NCBI RefSeq assembly: GCF_910588715.1
Contig: NZ_CAJURG010000001.1
Span: 884,072 to 948,071, forward strand
Length of the DNA stretch: 64,000 bases
Source: an uncultured Clostridium sp.
GTDB lineage: Bacteria; Bacillota; Clostridia; Clostridiales; Clostridiaceae
Direction of reading: 5' to 3'
Both the position numbers and the translations under genes were made by a program. The notes beneath the pieces are model-generated. The model was not told the origin of the DNA. It ran no database searches and saw nothing but the letters and a program-made list of their open reading frames with translations. Below, piece after piece: positions 53,906 to 62,466 of this stretch. How positions within the stretch are numbered: position 1 is the first letter of the stretch; every line of letters begins with the position of its first letter.

Positions 53906-53983
53906 ATTTTTTTAATCCTAATATTTCTTTCATATAATAATATATTCTAATTAAGATTTATTGATTTAAGTTTAAACATAAAA

Positions 53984-54007
53984 AAAGCAATCCTTTCGGA
54001 TTGCTTT
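53984..54007 (-). terminator. Terminator of the infC-rpmI-rplT operon
   Basis: Perfect 10-base arms AAAGCAATCC/GGATTGCTTT with a TTTC loop, followed by TTTTTTA on the minus strand, 12 bases past the rplT stop. Confidence 0.92.
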
Positions 54008-54019
54008 ATGTAAACAAAA

Positions 54020-54379
54020 TTATTTGTTTAATTGAGCTTTTGCAGTTTCTACTAAGTTTGCAAATGCCTTTGGATCGTTGATAGCTATTTCAGATAACAT
54101 CTTTCTGTTCATGTCGATTCCAGCTAATTTGATTCCGTTCATGAATTTTGAGTATGAAAGACCGTTCATTCTTGTAGCAGCGTTAATTCTTGCTATCCAT
54201 AATCTTCTGAAATCTCTCTTCTTTAATCTTCTTCCAACGTATGAGTTTCTTAAAGCTCTGATTACAGATTCGTTAGCAGTTCTGAATAATCTGCTCTTCC
54301 CACCATAGTAACCTTTTGCAAGCTTTAAAACTTTTTTATGATTCTTACGAGCATTTACCGCTCTCTTAACTCTTGCCAT
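54020..54379 (-). CDS. rplT: 50S ribosomal protein L20
   Basis: A 119-residue L20: [35 protein letters not shown] and [14 protein letters not shown] are exact family signatures. It binds 23S rRNA early in 50S assembly and represses its own operon through the leader upstream of infC. ATG at 54379 with TAGGAGGAAT. Third gene of infC-rpmI-rplT. Confidence 0.98.
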   Translation of the reverse strand: MARVKRAVNARKNHKKVLKLAKGYYGGKSRLFRTANESVIRALRNSYVGRRLKKRDFRRLWIARINAATRMNGLSYSKFMNGIKLAGIDMNRKMLSEIAINDPKAFANLVETAKAQLNK

Positions 54380-54405
54380 TTTGTATTCCTCCTAAGTCCT
54401 CTATA

Positions 54406-54603
54406 TTATAGGTATGGTAATAATTTCTTCATTGCTTTTTCTTGAGTAGTTGAAACGTAAGAAGCTTTTCTTAAGTTTCTCTTTCTCTTAGCGCTCTTCT
54501 TTGTTAAGATATGGCTCTTAAAAGCTTTTGCTCTTTTTAACTTTCCAGTACCAGTCTTTTTAAATCTTTTAGCTGCACCTCTGTGCGTTTTCATTTTTGG
54601 CAT
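54406..54603 (-). CDS. rpmI: 50S ribosomal protein L35
   Basis: A 65-residue L35 with [20 protein letters not shown] and [17 protein letters not shown]. Part of the large ribosomal subunit. ATG at 54603 after GAGAGGAG. Middle gene of the operon, 26 bases before rplT. Confidence 0.98.
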   Translation of the reverse strand: MPKMKTHRGAAKRFKKTGTGKLKRAKAFKSHILTKKSAKRKRNLRKASYVSTTQEKAMKKLLPYL

Positions 54604-54627
54604 GATAATATTCTCCTCTCTCTCTGC

Positions 54628-55140
54628 TTATGCTTTTTTAGGGGCTAATACCATAGTCATGTTTCTTCCTTCTTGTTTTGCTGCTTTTTCAACAGTACAA
54701 ACATCTTCAAGTTTAGAAACAAAGTTTTCTAAGATTTTTAATCCTAGGTGACCTAATGTTGCTTCTCTACCTTTGAATCTAACAGTGACTTTAACTTTAT
54801 CCCCATCTAATAAGAACTTTCTAGCATTCTTAGCTTTGATAGCTATGTCATTTTCTTCAATAGTTAAACTACATCTGATTTCTTTAATGACAGTTACTTT
54901 TTGCTTTTTCTTAGCTTCTTTTTCCTTTTTAGATTGCTCGTAAATGTATTTGCCTAAATCCATTATTTTACATACTGGTGGCACTGCTGTTGGAGAAATC
55001 ATTACTAAATCTAAATCCTTCTCTTCAGCCATTTGTAAAGCTTGTTTTGTAGGAATTACTCCTAATTGATTCCCTTCAGAATCAATTACTCTAATTTCCT
55101 TTTCTCTAATACTTTCATTACAAGTAAAGTTTTTACTGAT
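54628..55140 (-). CDS. infC: Translation initiation factor IF-3 (rare AUC start likely)
   Basis: About 170 residues: the N-terminal domain begins [20 protein letters not shown] and the C-terminal domain has [20 protein letters not shown] and [16 protein letters not shown]-3 binds the 30S subunit and rejects non-AUG starts. The open frame begins with a GTG at 55149, but that GTG is the end of the GGAGGTG ribosome-binding site. In the same frame the codon at the normal eight-base spacing is ATC (55138-55140); the ATG seen here is out of frame. Rare AUU or AUC starts are known for infC (E. coli, Myxococcus) and allow IF-3 to repress itself. Confidence 0.93.
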   Translation of the reverse strand: MSKNFTCNESIREKEIRVIDSEGNQLGVIPTKQALQMAEEKDLDLVMISPTAVPPVCKIMDLGKYIYEQSKKEKEAKKKQKVTVIKEIRCSLTIEENDIAIKAKNARKFLLDGDKVKVTVRFKGREATLGHLGLKILENFVSKLEDVCTVEKAAKQEGRNMTMVLAPKKA

Positions 55141-55152
55141 AACATTCACCTC

Positions 55153-55375
55153 CGATAAAATCTATCAAGAAAAATATATTACTCTTTGCATAAATCTAAA
55201 GGCATAAGGCACAGTATTTTTATGCATTAATCTATAAATAAAAGGGCAGCATAATTGCCGCCCTCGTATTATTTAGAAAATCTAGATTTTCCTCTAGATA
55301 AAAATCCAATAAACTCATTACCTTACTAAGCTTAGCCGTAAGGCGAGAAACGGCTGTTCCTTCTTGACGAAATTT
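55153..55375 (-). promoter_or_regulatory. infC-rpmI-rplT leader (L20 leader type) with attenuator
   Basis: About 220 bases of leader from the promoter to infC. It contains nested stems in the first half (for example CTAGA/TCTAG arms near 55285-55305) and then a transcription terminator at 55244-55263. Place, length and terminator match the L20 leader of Bacillota, where L20 binding triggers early termination. An open frame of 72 codons on this strand (55232-55450) runs through the promoter and the terminator and is not regarded as a gene. Confidence 0.7.
55244..55263 (-). terminator. Attenuator terminator in the infC leader
   Basis: On the minus strand GGGCGGCA-ATTA-TGCTGCCC with one G-U pair, followed by TTTTATTT. 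The G-U pair works only in the minus-strand transcript, which fixes the direction. Confidence 0.85.
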
Positions 55376-55404
55376 ATTATAGCATCGTCTTAACATATTG
55401 TCAA
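55376..55404 (-). promoter_or_regulatory. Consensus sigma-A promoter of infC operon
   Basis: Minus-strand TTGACA (55399-55404), exactly 17 bases, TATAAT (55376-55381): both hexamers perfect. Confidence 0.92.
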
Positions 55405-55440
55405 ACCATTTGCTATATAAGTTTACTAGGAAAATATACC

Positions 55441-56418
55441 TTATTTGCAAATACTAATTTGTCTTACCATATTTCCTTTTGTCATGTAACACTTTTCTAA
55501 TATTTTGAAGCCGGCTGAAGTTATTAAATTATCCATATCTTCAAAGGTTATTATAACTAGTTTACGAGCAATTTTTCTTGAGGTATTAATTATATCCACC
55601 TGTTCTTTTAAAGTTACAGGTGAAAATAATCCATAAGGAATATCAACTATGGCAACGTCAAAAACTTCATTTATATTATGCATATCCCCACTAGTTATTA
55701 TTTCTCTATTATACCCTAAAAATTCTATATTATTCCTAGCATTACATGCAATAGGCTTACTAATTTCATATCCCTTCACGCTAATTCCTAAATCTAAAGC
55801 TTCAATAACAACAGTTCCTACTCCACAACAAGGATCTACTAATCTTAAACCTTTATTATCTCCAACTGCAATATTTACTAATGCTCTAGCCATCCTTAAT
55901 GGTATTGCATTAGAATATGAATGTGGCTTATCATTATGCCTTTGCCACTTAAAATTATTTTTAATTAATTCTCCAAATATCCACTTATCTTTAACTTTAG
56001 TTATCGCTAATTCTATTTCTGGATTATGTATATCTGGAAATCCAGTTACAACAAATCCGACTTCTTTAACAGCTTTAAGACGTTCTTCATAAAAAACATC
56101 TCCATCTTCACTTTTTATATAATTGACTTTAAAGTTATCATAAGCTATTTTATCTTTTTTTATTTTACTTATTATATCTTCTATATTATCCTCTATATAT
56201 ATTGATTTAATTTGCAATTTAATAAAAGGACTTCTAGATGGATTAAAATTTTTTTCTGAAAATAAGTATTTTCCTTTTGGCTCTTTTCCAAAAATACTTC
56301 TCATTTCCATGTTACATAATTCTCTTTCCATCTCAGAACAATTAATAAAATAAAAATATTTATTTAGGGTGCTTTCACACTCATTTTTGTCAATTTTATT
56401 TTTCATTTTCACACCCAT
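55441..56418 (-). CDS. TRM11/UPF0020-like RNA methyltransferase
   Basis: A 325-residue SAM-dependent methyltransferase. The N-terminal half (to about residue 155) is THUMP-like or variable; the C-terminal domain has motif I VDPCCGVGTVVIEAL, an acidic GYEIS, and the catalytic DIPYG, the variant of (D/N)PPY used by nucleic-acid base methyltransferases. RMARALVNIA precedes it as in TRM11/UPF0020 enzymes. It probably methylates tRNA or rRNA guanine. The ATG at 56418 lacks a clear ribosome-binding site; a second ATG at 56406 has GGGTG just upstream and may be the true start. Confidence 0.8.
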   Translation of the reverse strand: MGVKMKNKIDKNECESTLNKYFYFINCSEMERELCNMEMRSIFGKEPKGKYLFSEKNFNPSRSPFIKLQIKSIYIEDNIEDIISKIKKDKIAYDNFKVNYIKSEDGDVFYEERLKAVKEVGFVVTGFPDIHNPEIELAITKVKDKWIFGELIKNNFKWQRHNDKPHSYSNAIPLRMARALVNIAVGDNKGLRLVDPCCGVGTVVIEALDLGISVKGYEISKPIACNARNNIEFLGYNREIITSGDMHNINEVFDVAIVDIPYGLFSPVTLKEQVDIINTSRKIARKLVIITFEDMDNLITSAGFKILEKCYMTKGNMVRQISICK

Positions 56419-56499
56419 TTCTAAATATATAATATCTATAAATATTTCCTAATAGTATATTAGTCATTATAAAAATAATTTTGTAACTATTATAAAATA

Positions 56500-57732
56500 T
56501 TAATTATTATTACAATATTCTTCTATAGAATCTGCAACCACTTTTGCATATGCAACTGCATGAACTACTGTGTTTGCTCCAGTAACAACATCTCCTGATG
56601 CAAATACGCCAGCTCTTGTCGTATGACCTCTTTCATCTGTAAGTAATAATCCCCATTTATTAGTTTCTAAACCAACTGTATTTGCAACTATATTTTTTCT
56701 TGGTGATTGACTTACAGCTATTATTGTAGAATCACAATTAAACATGCCTTCTGTTCCTTCTATAGTAACAGTGTTTACTCTACCTTCTTCATCAACTTCA
56801 TTTTTAGTTTCAATATACTTAACACCCTCTTCTGTTAACTCTATAGGGGCTTTAAATAATTCAAACTTAATACCATCTTCCTTAGCTTCTTCTAACTCTG
56901 CCCTAGTACATGGCATATTTTCAAAGCCTTTTCTATAAAGAATATATACTTCTTCGGCACCACTTCTTTTAGCAACTCTTGCTGCATCCATTGCTACATT
57001 TCCAGCTCCAATTACAGCTACCTTTTTACCTAAATTATAAACTTGTGGCGATTTTAAATAATCTATTGCATAATGAACATTTCCTAAAGACTCCCCTTTT
57101 ATATTCAATGTCTTAGGATTCCATACTCCAGTTCCTATAAATACAGCTTTATATTCATCAAAGAATAATTTATCTAATGTAATAACCGGTCCAATTAAAG
57201 TATTTGGTCTTATTTTTACTCCTAACTCAATAAGAATTTCTTCATATCTATCTATCATGGAATTTTTTAATCTATATTCTGGAATTCCATATCTAAGGAC
57301 TCCACCAATTTTTTCATGAGCATCAAAAAGAGTAACTTTAAATCCTCTTCTTGCTAATATAATAGATAAAGTAATTCCTGCTGGACCTGCTCCAATTATA
57401 GCAATTCTTTCATTTCTATACTGTACTTCTTCAAACTTAACCTTATATAAATATTCTTTAGATATATATTCTTCAATTTCACAAAAGCTTACTGGTTCGC
57501 TTTTTATCCCTCTAATACAGTTTCCTTTACATTGATCTTCATGAGGACAAACTATAGCACAAGCAGCTGATAATGGATTATTATTAAATAACATTTCCCC
57601 TGCTTCTATTATTTTTTTTTCTTTAAATAGCTTAACTACCTCTGGAATTTCTGTATTTATTGGACAATTTGCTTTACATCTAGCATTTTTGCACAGCAAA
57701 CATCTATCTGCTTCTAATAATAACTCTTTCAT
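56500..57732 (-). CDS. GltD-like FAD/NAD(P) oxidoreductase
   Basis: A 410-residue flavoprotein resembling the glutamate synthase small subunit. The N-terminal domain has cysteine groups for two 4Fe-4S clusters (CLLCKNARCKANCP and CPHEDQCKGNC), then FAD motif IIGAGPAGITLSIIL, NADPH motif VIGAGNVAMDAARVAKRSGA and FASGDVVTGANTV. No GltA-type large subunit lies nearby, so it may serve as an independent NADPH-ferredoxin-type electron-transfer protein (PreT/NfnB-like). The ATG at 57732 follows CGGGAGAG. Confidence 0.85.
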   Translation of the reverse strand: MKELLLEADRCLLCKNARCKANCPINTEIPEVVKLFKEKKIIEAGEMLFNNNPLSAACAIVCPHEDQCKGNCIRGIKSEPVSFCEIEEYISKEYLYKVKFEEVQYRNERIAIIGAGPAGITLSIILARRGFKVTLFDAHEKIGGVLRYGIPEYRLKNSMIDRYEEILIELGVKIRPNTLIGPVITLDKLFFDEYKAVFIGTGVWNPKTLNIKGESLGNVHYAIDYLKSPQVYNLGKKVAVIGAGNVAMDAARVAKRSGAEEVYILYRKGFENMPCTRAELEEAKEDGIKFELFKAPIELTEEGVKYIETKNEVDEEGRVNTVTIEGTEGMFNCDSTIIAVSQSPRKNIVANTVGLETNKWGLLLTDERGHTTRAGVFASGDVVTGANTVVHAVAYAKVVADSIEEYCNNN

Positions 57733-57802
57733 TTTTTCTCTCCCGTTTTTAACTATAACTTATAATAATAGCTTAATTCTCAAATTAAATAGATTATATA
57801 AC

Positions 57803-58375
57803 TTACTTAAGTATTTCTAAAACATAATTTTTAAATTCTTCAAAGCTTCCCTTTTCAAAGCTAGTTCCCTTATTTATTTTATTACTAGCAAAATTATATT
57901 CTACAGTCCCATAACTAAACTTTGGACTTGAAATCATAACAGTATCTTCATGTGCACTAAAAATTGCCTTATTCATCATTGATATTTTGCAAAGCTCTAA
58001 AAAGCTCTCTTCATCTTTTAATTGACCTTCATTAATTTTATTTAATACAAAATTAAATAATGAATATCCACCACCTAAAGATATCATACTACTGTTTTCA
58101 ATAAAAAACACCTTATCTGTATTATAAAAATATTTCATTTTTCCAAAATTAACAGTTTTGAATTGTGAATTTATTTCTACATCTTTATTATTTAAATTTC
58201 TAATATCTTCTTCTATAGCTTCCCATGAAGATTTTTGCTCTATCGCATTATTTTTAACTACTGAGTTAAATTTAATAAGAGAAGATTCCATATCTTTATC
58301 TGTATATACAATGCTTTCATTTATAGCAACATTAAATTCTCCATTTTCATATGTTAAAGTTATCTTATTTCCCAT
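57803..58375 (-). CDS. Hypothetical protein, 190 residues
   Basis: Not recognised. A soluble, acidic mixed protein starting MGNKITLTYENGEFNVAINE with alternating beta-type segments (VYTDKDMESS, FNFVLNKINE, MISSPKFSYGTVEYNF). No signal peptide, membrane helix or catalytic motif stands out; a SMISLGGGYSLFNF glycine turn lies near residue 96. The ATG at 58375 follows ATAAGGAGAT. It stands between the GltD-like gene and ackA on the same strand with about 70-160 base gaps. Confidence 0.7.
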   Translation of the reverse strand: MGNKITLTYENGEFNVAINESIVYTDKDMESSLIKFNSVVKNNAIEQKSSWEAIEEDIRNLNNKDVEINSQFKTVNFGKMKYFYNTDKVFFIENSSMISLGGGYSLFNFVLNKINEGQLKDEESFLELCKISMMNKAIFSAHEDTVMISSPKFSYGTVEYNFASNKINKGTSFEKGSFEEFKNYVLEILK

Positions 58376-58484
58376 AACAATCTCCTTATCTAATTAATAA
58401 TAATTATTATAGCATATTAGCTATTTGTGAACTAGCATTTAAATCTTACTTTCTATTCTTAGTATTTCCAACACATAAAAAATA

Positions 58485-58519
58485 GTGTTATAAAAATTAT
58501 TAAATAATCTTTATAACAC
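58485..58519 (-). terminator. Terminator of ackA
   Basis: Perfect 10-base arms GTGTTATAAA/TTTATAACAC with a 15-base loop, followed by a T-rich tract on the minus strand, 18 bases past the ackA stop. Confidence 0.82.
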
Positions 58520-58537
58520 CATAATTTAATCTTTTAA

Positions 58538-59731
58538 TTATTTAACTAATCTTGCTGTATCTCTAGCAATCATTAATTCTTCATTAGTAGGTACTACATA
58601 TACCTTTACTTTAGAATCTTCAGTTGATATTTCTTGAATTTTTCCTCTTATTTCATTATTTTCTTCATTAAGCTCAAAGCCAAAGAATTCTAATCCCTTT
58701 AATATTTCTTTTCTTGTAATAGATGAATTTTCTCCTATTCCAGCAGTGAATACTATAACATCTACACCACCCATAGCTCCTGCATATGCAGCAATTTGAG
58801 TTCTAACTTTATAATAGAATATTTCTAAAGCAAGCTTTGCTCTTTCATTTCCTGAATCAGCAGCAGCTAAAACATCTCTAAAGTCTGATGATACTCCTGA
58901 AATTCCTAAAACACCTGATTTTTTATTTAATAATTCATCTACTTCTTCTATTTTATATCCATGCTCTTCTATTAAGAAACTAATAACAGATGGGTCTATA
59001 CTTCCTGATCTTGTTCCCATCATAACACCTGCAAGTGGTGTAAATCCCATAGAAGTATCTATTGATTTTCCATTCTTAACAGCTGATAATGAACATCCAT
59101 TTCCTAAGTGACATGTAACTATCTTTAAGTCTTTTATATCTTTTCCCATAACCTTTGCTACTTTATTAGAAACATATTTATGAGATGTTCCGTGGAATCC
59201 ATATTTTCTTATTGAATATTTTTCATATAACTCATATGGTAATGGACAGATATATGAATGTTTAGGCATTGTCTGATGGAATGCTGTATCAAATACTGCA
59301 ACCATTGGAGTATTTGGCATCAATTCTTTACATGCTTCAATACCTATAAGATTTGGTGGATTATGAAGTGGTGCAAGCACTATGCACTCTTCAATTGATT
59401 TTAAAACTTCATCATCAATTAAAACTGAATCTGAATATTTTTCTCCACCATGAACAACTCTGTGTCCTACTGCTGAAATTTCATCCATAGATTTAATAAC
59501 ACCATGAATTGGATCTATTAAAGCTCCTAAAACTAATTTAATTGCTTCCTTATGATCCTTAATTTCTGTATTTATTATATATTTATCTCTTCCCTCAACT
59601 TTTTGAGTTAATACAGATCCTTCAATTCCTATTCTTTCAACTAATCCTTGAACCATACATTCTTCTGTATTCATATCTATTAATTGATATTTTAAAGATG
59701 AACTACCACAATTTATTACTAAAGTTTTCAT
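58538..59731 (-). CDS. ackA: Acetate kinase
   Basis: A 397-residue ASKHA-fold kinase that makes ATP and acetate from acetyl phosphate, a central fermentative step. It starts [19 protein letters not shown], with [12 protein letters not shown] (substrate Arg), [10 protein letters not shown] (Asp148 region), [25 protein letters not shown] and [13 protein letters not shown] at 59749 is in frame but lies upstream of the GGAG site; the ATG at 59731 is chosen. Unusually for the pathway, no phosphotransacetylase gene is adjacent; a 57-residue peptide/transferase pair lies upstream. Confidence 0.97.
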   Translation of the reverse strand: MKTLVINCGSSSLKYQLIDMNTEECMVQGLVERIGIEGSVLTQKVEGRDKYIINTEIKDHKEAIKLVLGALIDPIHGVIKSMDEISAVGHRVVHGGEKYSDSVLIDDEVLKSIEECIVLAPLHNPPNLIGIEACKELMPNTPMVAVFDTAFHQTMPKHSYICPLPYELYEKYSIRKYGFHGTSHKYVSNKVAKVMGKDIKDLKIVTCHLGNGCSLSAVKNGKSIDTSMGFTPLAGVMMGTRSGSIDPSVISFLIEEHGYKIEEVDELLNKKSGVLGISGVSSDFRDVLAAADSGNERAKLALEIFYYKVRTQIAAYAGAMGGVDVIVFTAGIGENSSITRKEILKGLEFFGFELNEENNEIRGKIQEISTEDSKVKVYVVPTNEELMIARDTARLVK

Positions 59732-59887
59732 TTTCCCACACTCCTTCAAAAAATTTTATTACTCTTATATATATAATAACACTAAATTCTTTAAATAATT
59801 AAAAAGATTAATTATTCTTTTTTGTCTGAAAACTCTGTTAACTAATCTATATATTAAAATATAAAATAGTTTTTTATCTATATAAAA

Positions 59888-60772
59888 TTAAACACAATAA
59901 TATTTTTTAACTTCATCATAATATTCCTTTAATACTTCTATATTTGATATAAGACTTTCGTACTCTGGATAATCTTTAATGATTCTAATTATACATCTTA
60001 TACAAAAATCTTTTCTTTTATTAAAGTCATTTCTCATTTTTCTTTTGTGTCCCCATGTATGAGTAAATAAATTTTGATTATTAGAAAATAAATTATCTAA
60101 GCTCATTATTTCATTAATCTCAATATTTTTTCTTTTAGCACACATTGATATAAGTCTTTGTTCAGCAAATACCATATTTGTAATTTTATCATCATTGCAA
60201 TCTAAATTATTCATAAAATCTATAGCTGATTTTACATAATAATCCTTAAAATTATCATTTGAGATATATGCAAAAGCCGTATTACTAGGAAGTACTGTCC
60301 AATCAAAATTTTCATCTAAAGAATATCCATTTTTAAATCTAAAATACTCCTTATTTGGATATACTGCTTCTATTATATTTTCTTTATGAATTACACTTAC
60401 TTCTGAATTTATTAAAATATCTTCTATACTTTCCCATACAATAAAATCAGTATCAATCATTACGCATGGAGATTTTTGTTCCTTAAGTGCATATAATTTT
60501 CCGGCAGCCCAAAATATATTGCTATTTACTTTATCACTGATATCATCTAATGCTATATCAATCCCTAAATTCCAAATTATATCCAGTCCTATACTTTTAT
60601 AATAACTAGCCCCAACTTCATCAGTAATCATTTTTATATTTCCATTTTTCTCTCTCCACTTTAACGCTGAAATAATAGTTGTTAATATTTCAAAATCATC
60701 TATATAATATTCTTTATGTGGATTTGAATTTAAAAATGGTCTTGTCCAATTAGAATGAAATGCTTCTATCAT
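59888..60772 (-). CDS. DUF6734-like, glycosyltransferase-like protein beside a small peptide gene
   Basis: A 294-residue soluble protein, probably of the DUF6734 group. It has a DxD in VMIDTDFIVW (residues 107-109), preceded by FWAAGKLYALK and followed by NTAFAYISND and AEQRLISMCAKR; this layout is that of GT-A-type nucleotide-sugar transferases. No donor or acceptor can be named. A GTG at 60775 overlaps a weak site, so the ATG at 60772, nine bases after AAAGG, is taken as the start. It lies 31 bases after the 57-residue peptide gene with no terminator between, so the two are co-transcribed and may act on each other. Confidence 0.65.
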   Translation of the reverse strand: MIEAFHSNWTRPFLNSNPHKEYYIDDFEILTTIISALKWREKNGNIKMITDEVGASYYKSIGLDIIWNLGIDIALDDISDKVNSNIFWAAGKLYALKEQKSPCVMIDTDFIVWESIEDILINSEVSVIHKENIIEAVYPNKEYFRFKNGYSLDENFDWTVLPSNTAFAYISNDNFKDYYVKSAIDFMNNLDCNDDKITNMVFAEQRLISMCAKRKNIEINEIMSLDNLFSNNQNLFTHTWGHKRKMRNDFNKRKDFCIRCIIRIIKDYPEYESLISNIEVLKEYYDEVKKYYCV

Positions 60773-60803
60773 CACCTTTTTCCTTTCTTCAAAAATATAA
60801 GCT

Positions 60804-60977
60804 CTATATAAGATTTAATCCATATCCTCCTACCCCTGAGCTTGTATATTCTGAAGAAATATTAAAACTACTACAATAATTTGTTATAACTTTATTTTTT
60901 CCTATTATTATATTATCCTTACTTTCCTTTTTATTTGTAGATAATACTTCATTTCCCTTGTTAATTTCTTTTCTCAT
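60804..60977 (-). CDS. 57-residue peptide, possible modified-peptide precursor
   Basis: Starts MRKEINKGNEVLSTNKKESK and ends TSSGVGGYGLNLI. The first 30 residues are charged and leader-like; the last 25 (NYCSSFNISSE, then YTSSGVGGYGLNLI) are uncharged, rich in Ser/Thr/Asn/Gly/Tyr and hold one Cys. The ATG at 60977 has AGGGAGAG and an extended -10 promoter just upstream; the ATG at 61022 in the same frame lies upstream of both. The next gene is a DxD glycosyltransferase-like protein. This resembles leader plus core layout of ribosomally made peptides, but there is no transporter or protease beside it. The function is unproven. Confidence 0.6.
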   Translation of the reverse strand: MRKEINKGNEVLSTNKKESKDNIIIGKNKVITNYCSSFNISSEYTSSGVGGYGLNLI

Positions 60978-60999
60978 AATTTCTCTCCCTAAAAAAAAT

Positions 61000-61008
61000 A
61001 TTATAGCA
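61000..61008 (-). promoter_or_regulatory. Extended -10 promoter of the peptide gene
   Basis: The minus strand reads TGCTATAAT, an extended -10 (TGnTATAAT), about 22 bases upstream of the peptide start. No good -35 is needed with this type. It lies only 45 bases from the prs stop, making the peptide unit separate from prs. Confidence 0.6.
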
Positions 61009-61053
61009 TAGTAAACTACCATTAATTTACATATGCTATAATATATTATATCC

Positions 61054-62145
61054 TTATTCTTCTAATAAGTCACGTATTACTCTTGTTGCATCCATATAAG
61101 AAGCAATAGATTTATCATAATTTAATTTATTTATTATCTTTGATACTAATTCTGACATATCAACAGCCCTATACCATCTACAATCACGTAATTCATCTGA
61201 TATATAAGTTAAGTTTGTAGAGTATACTCTAGATATTATTCCATCTTCATGGAATTTATTAAACTTTTCTAATCCTTCAGTAAAGAAAGCAAATGTTGTT
61301 GCTACATAAACATTTCTTACTTTTCTTTCTTTTAATTCCATAGCTAAATCAAGTACTGATTCACCAGATGCTATCATATCATCAACAATTAATACATCTT
61401 TTCCTTCAACATCTCTTCCCATATACTCATGTTGTACTATAGGATTTTTTCCATTTACTATTGTTGAATGGTCTCTTCTCTTATAGAATAGACCTACATC
61501 AACACCTAAAACACTTGAATAATAAATTGCTCTATCCATAGCACCAGTATCTGGACTTATAACTATAAGCTTGTCTTTGTTTAACTCTAATGTATTTTCG
61601 TTCTTTATAAGAGATTTTACTATATCATATGTTGGATAGAAATTCTCAAAAGATAGTAGAGGAATTGCATTTTGAACATTAGGATCATGTACATCAAATG
61701 TAAGTACTTCATGTACTCCTAATCTTTCTAATTCTTGAAGTGCTAATGCACAGTCTAAAGATTCTCTACCTTTACGTCTATGTTGTCTTGATTCATATAA
61801 AAGTGGCATTATTACTGTAATTTTTGCAGCCTTACCTCTAATTGCAGAAACAGTTCTCTTAATATCTTGGAAATGTTCATCAGGACCTTTGTGATTAACA
61901 AATCCAAACATTTTATATGTACAACTATAATTACCAATGTCGCATAAAATGTATATATCCTTACCTCTTACACTTTCTGATATTTTAACTTTTCCTTCTC
62001 CATTAGAAAATCTTATTTCATCTATTGGTATTAAAAAAGACTCATTAGTATTTCTCTTTTGTTGAATAAGTTTATCAATAGCATTTCCTAGTTCCTTACA
62101 ACTTTCTAAAGCTATTATTCCTAATTCATGTCTTATTTCTGTCAT
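61054..62145 (-). CDS. prs: Divergent ribose-phosphate pyrophosphokinase (PRPP synthetase)
   Basis: A 363-residue member of the PRPP synthetase family that makes phosphoribosyl pyrophosphate from ribose-5-phosphate and ATP. It has FSNGEGKVKISESVRGKDIYI at the N-terminus, FDVHDPNVQNAIP, ISPDTGAMDRA in place of the usual SPDHGGxxRA, and PRPP-loop VLIVDDMIASGES. It is about 45 residues longer than typical Prs, with a helical tail after YRAVDMS. Both core loops differ from the classical enzyme but the acidic residues remain. A TTG at 62148 is the frame start; the ATG at 62145 is at good distance from GGGGAAAG. Confidence 0.82.
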   Translation of the reverse strand: MTEIRHELGIIALESCKELGNAIDKLIQQKRNTNESFLIPIDEIRFSNGEGKVKISESVRGKDIYILCDIGNYSCTYKMFGFVNHKGPDEHFQDIKRTVSAIRGKAAKITVIMPLLYESRQHRRKGRESLDCALALQELERLGVHEVLTFDVHDPNVQNAIPLLSFENFYPTYDIVKSLIKNENTLELNKDKLIVISPDTGAMDRAIYYSSVLGVDVGLFYKRRDHSTIVNGKNPIVQHEYMGRDVEGKDVLIVDDMIASGESVLDLAMELKERKVRNVYVATTFAFFTEGLEKFNKFHEDGIISRVYSTNLTYISDELRDCRWYRAVDMSELVSKIINKLNYDKSIASYMDATRVIRDLLEE

Positions 62146-62466
62146 CAAACTTTCCCCTTTACATTAAAATTTCAAAGAATCAACTTTAATAATATACACT
62201 ATATAATATATAATATATCATATATTTATAAAATTCTAATCATTAATAGTATATACTAAACTTTAATATTAATAAATAGTTATATAAAAATATTCTATTA
62301 ATTTATAATTTTTAAAGTATTTTCGTTAAATTTAACAAATTTAATTACATATTTTCTTAAATTTCGTCATTTTATAATTTAATTTAAAATTAATATTTAG
62401 TAAGATATATTTGATATAATAATAACTATATTTTTTAATTTTATAAAAACTGAAAGGAACTCAAAT
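62146..62466. other. Divergent promoter region between prs and the methyltransferase gene
   Basis: About 320 bases of AT-rich DNA. On the plus strand an extended -10 element TGATATAAT lies at 62412-62420, about 40 bases before the methyltransferase start. A small palindrome GTTAAATTTAAC occurs near 62328. Nothing else is recognised. Confidence 0.5.

Noticed and set aside
55232..55450. 72-codon open frame upstream of infC
   Set aside because: It runs through the consensus promoter and the attenuator hairpin, overlaps the leader, and has no ribosome-binding site.
58538..60775. pta-ackA operon
   Set aside because: The gene upstream of ackA is the DUF6734-like protein, not phosphotransacetylase, and a gap of more than 150 bases separates them.
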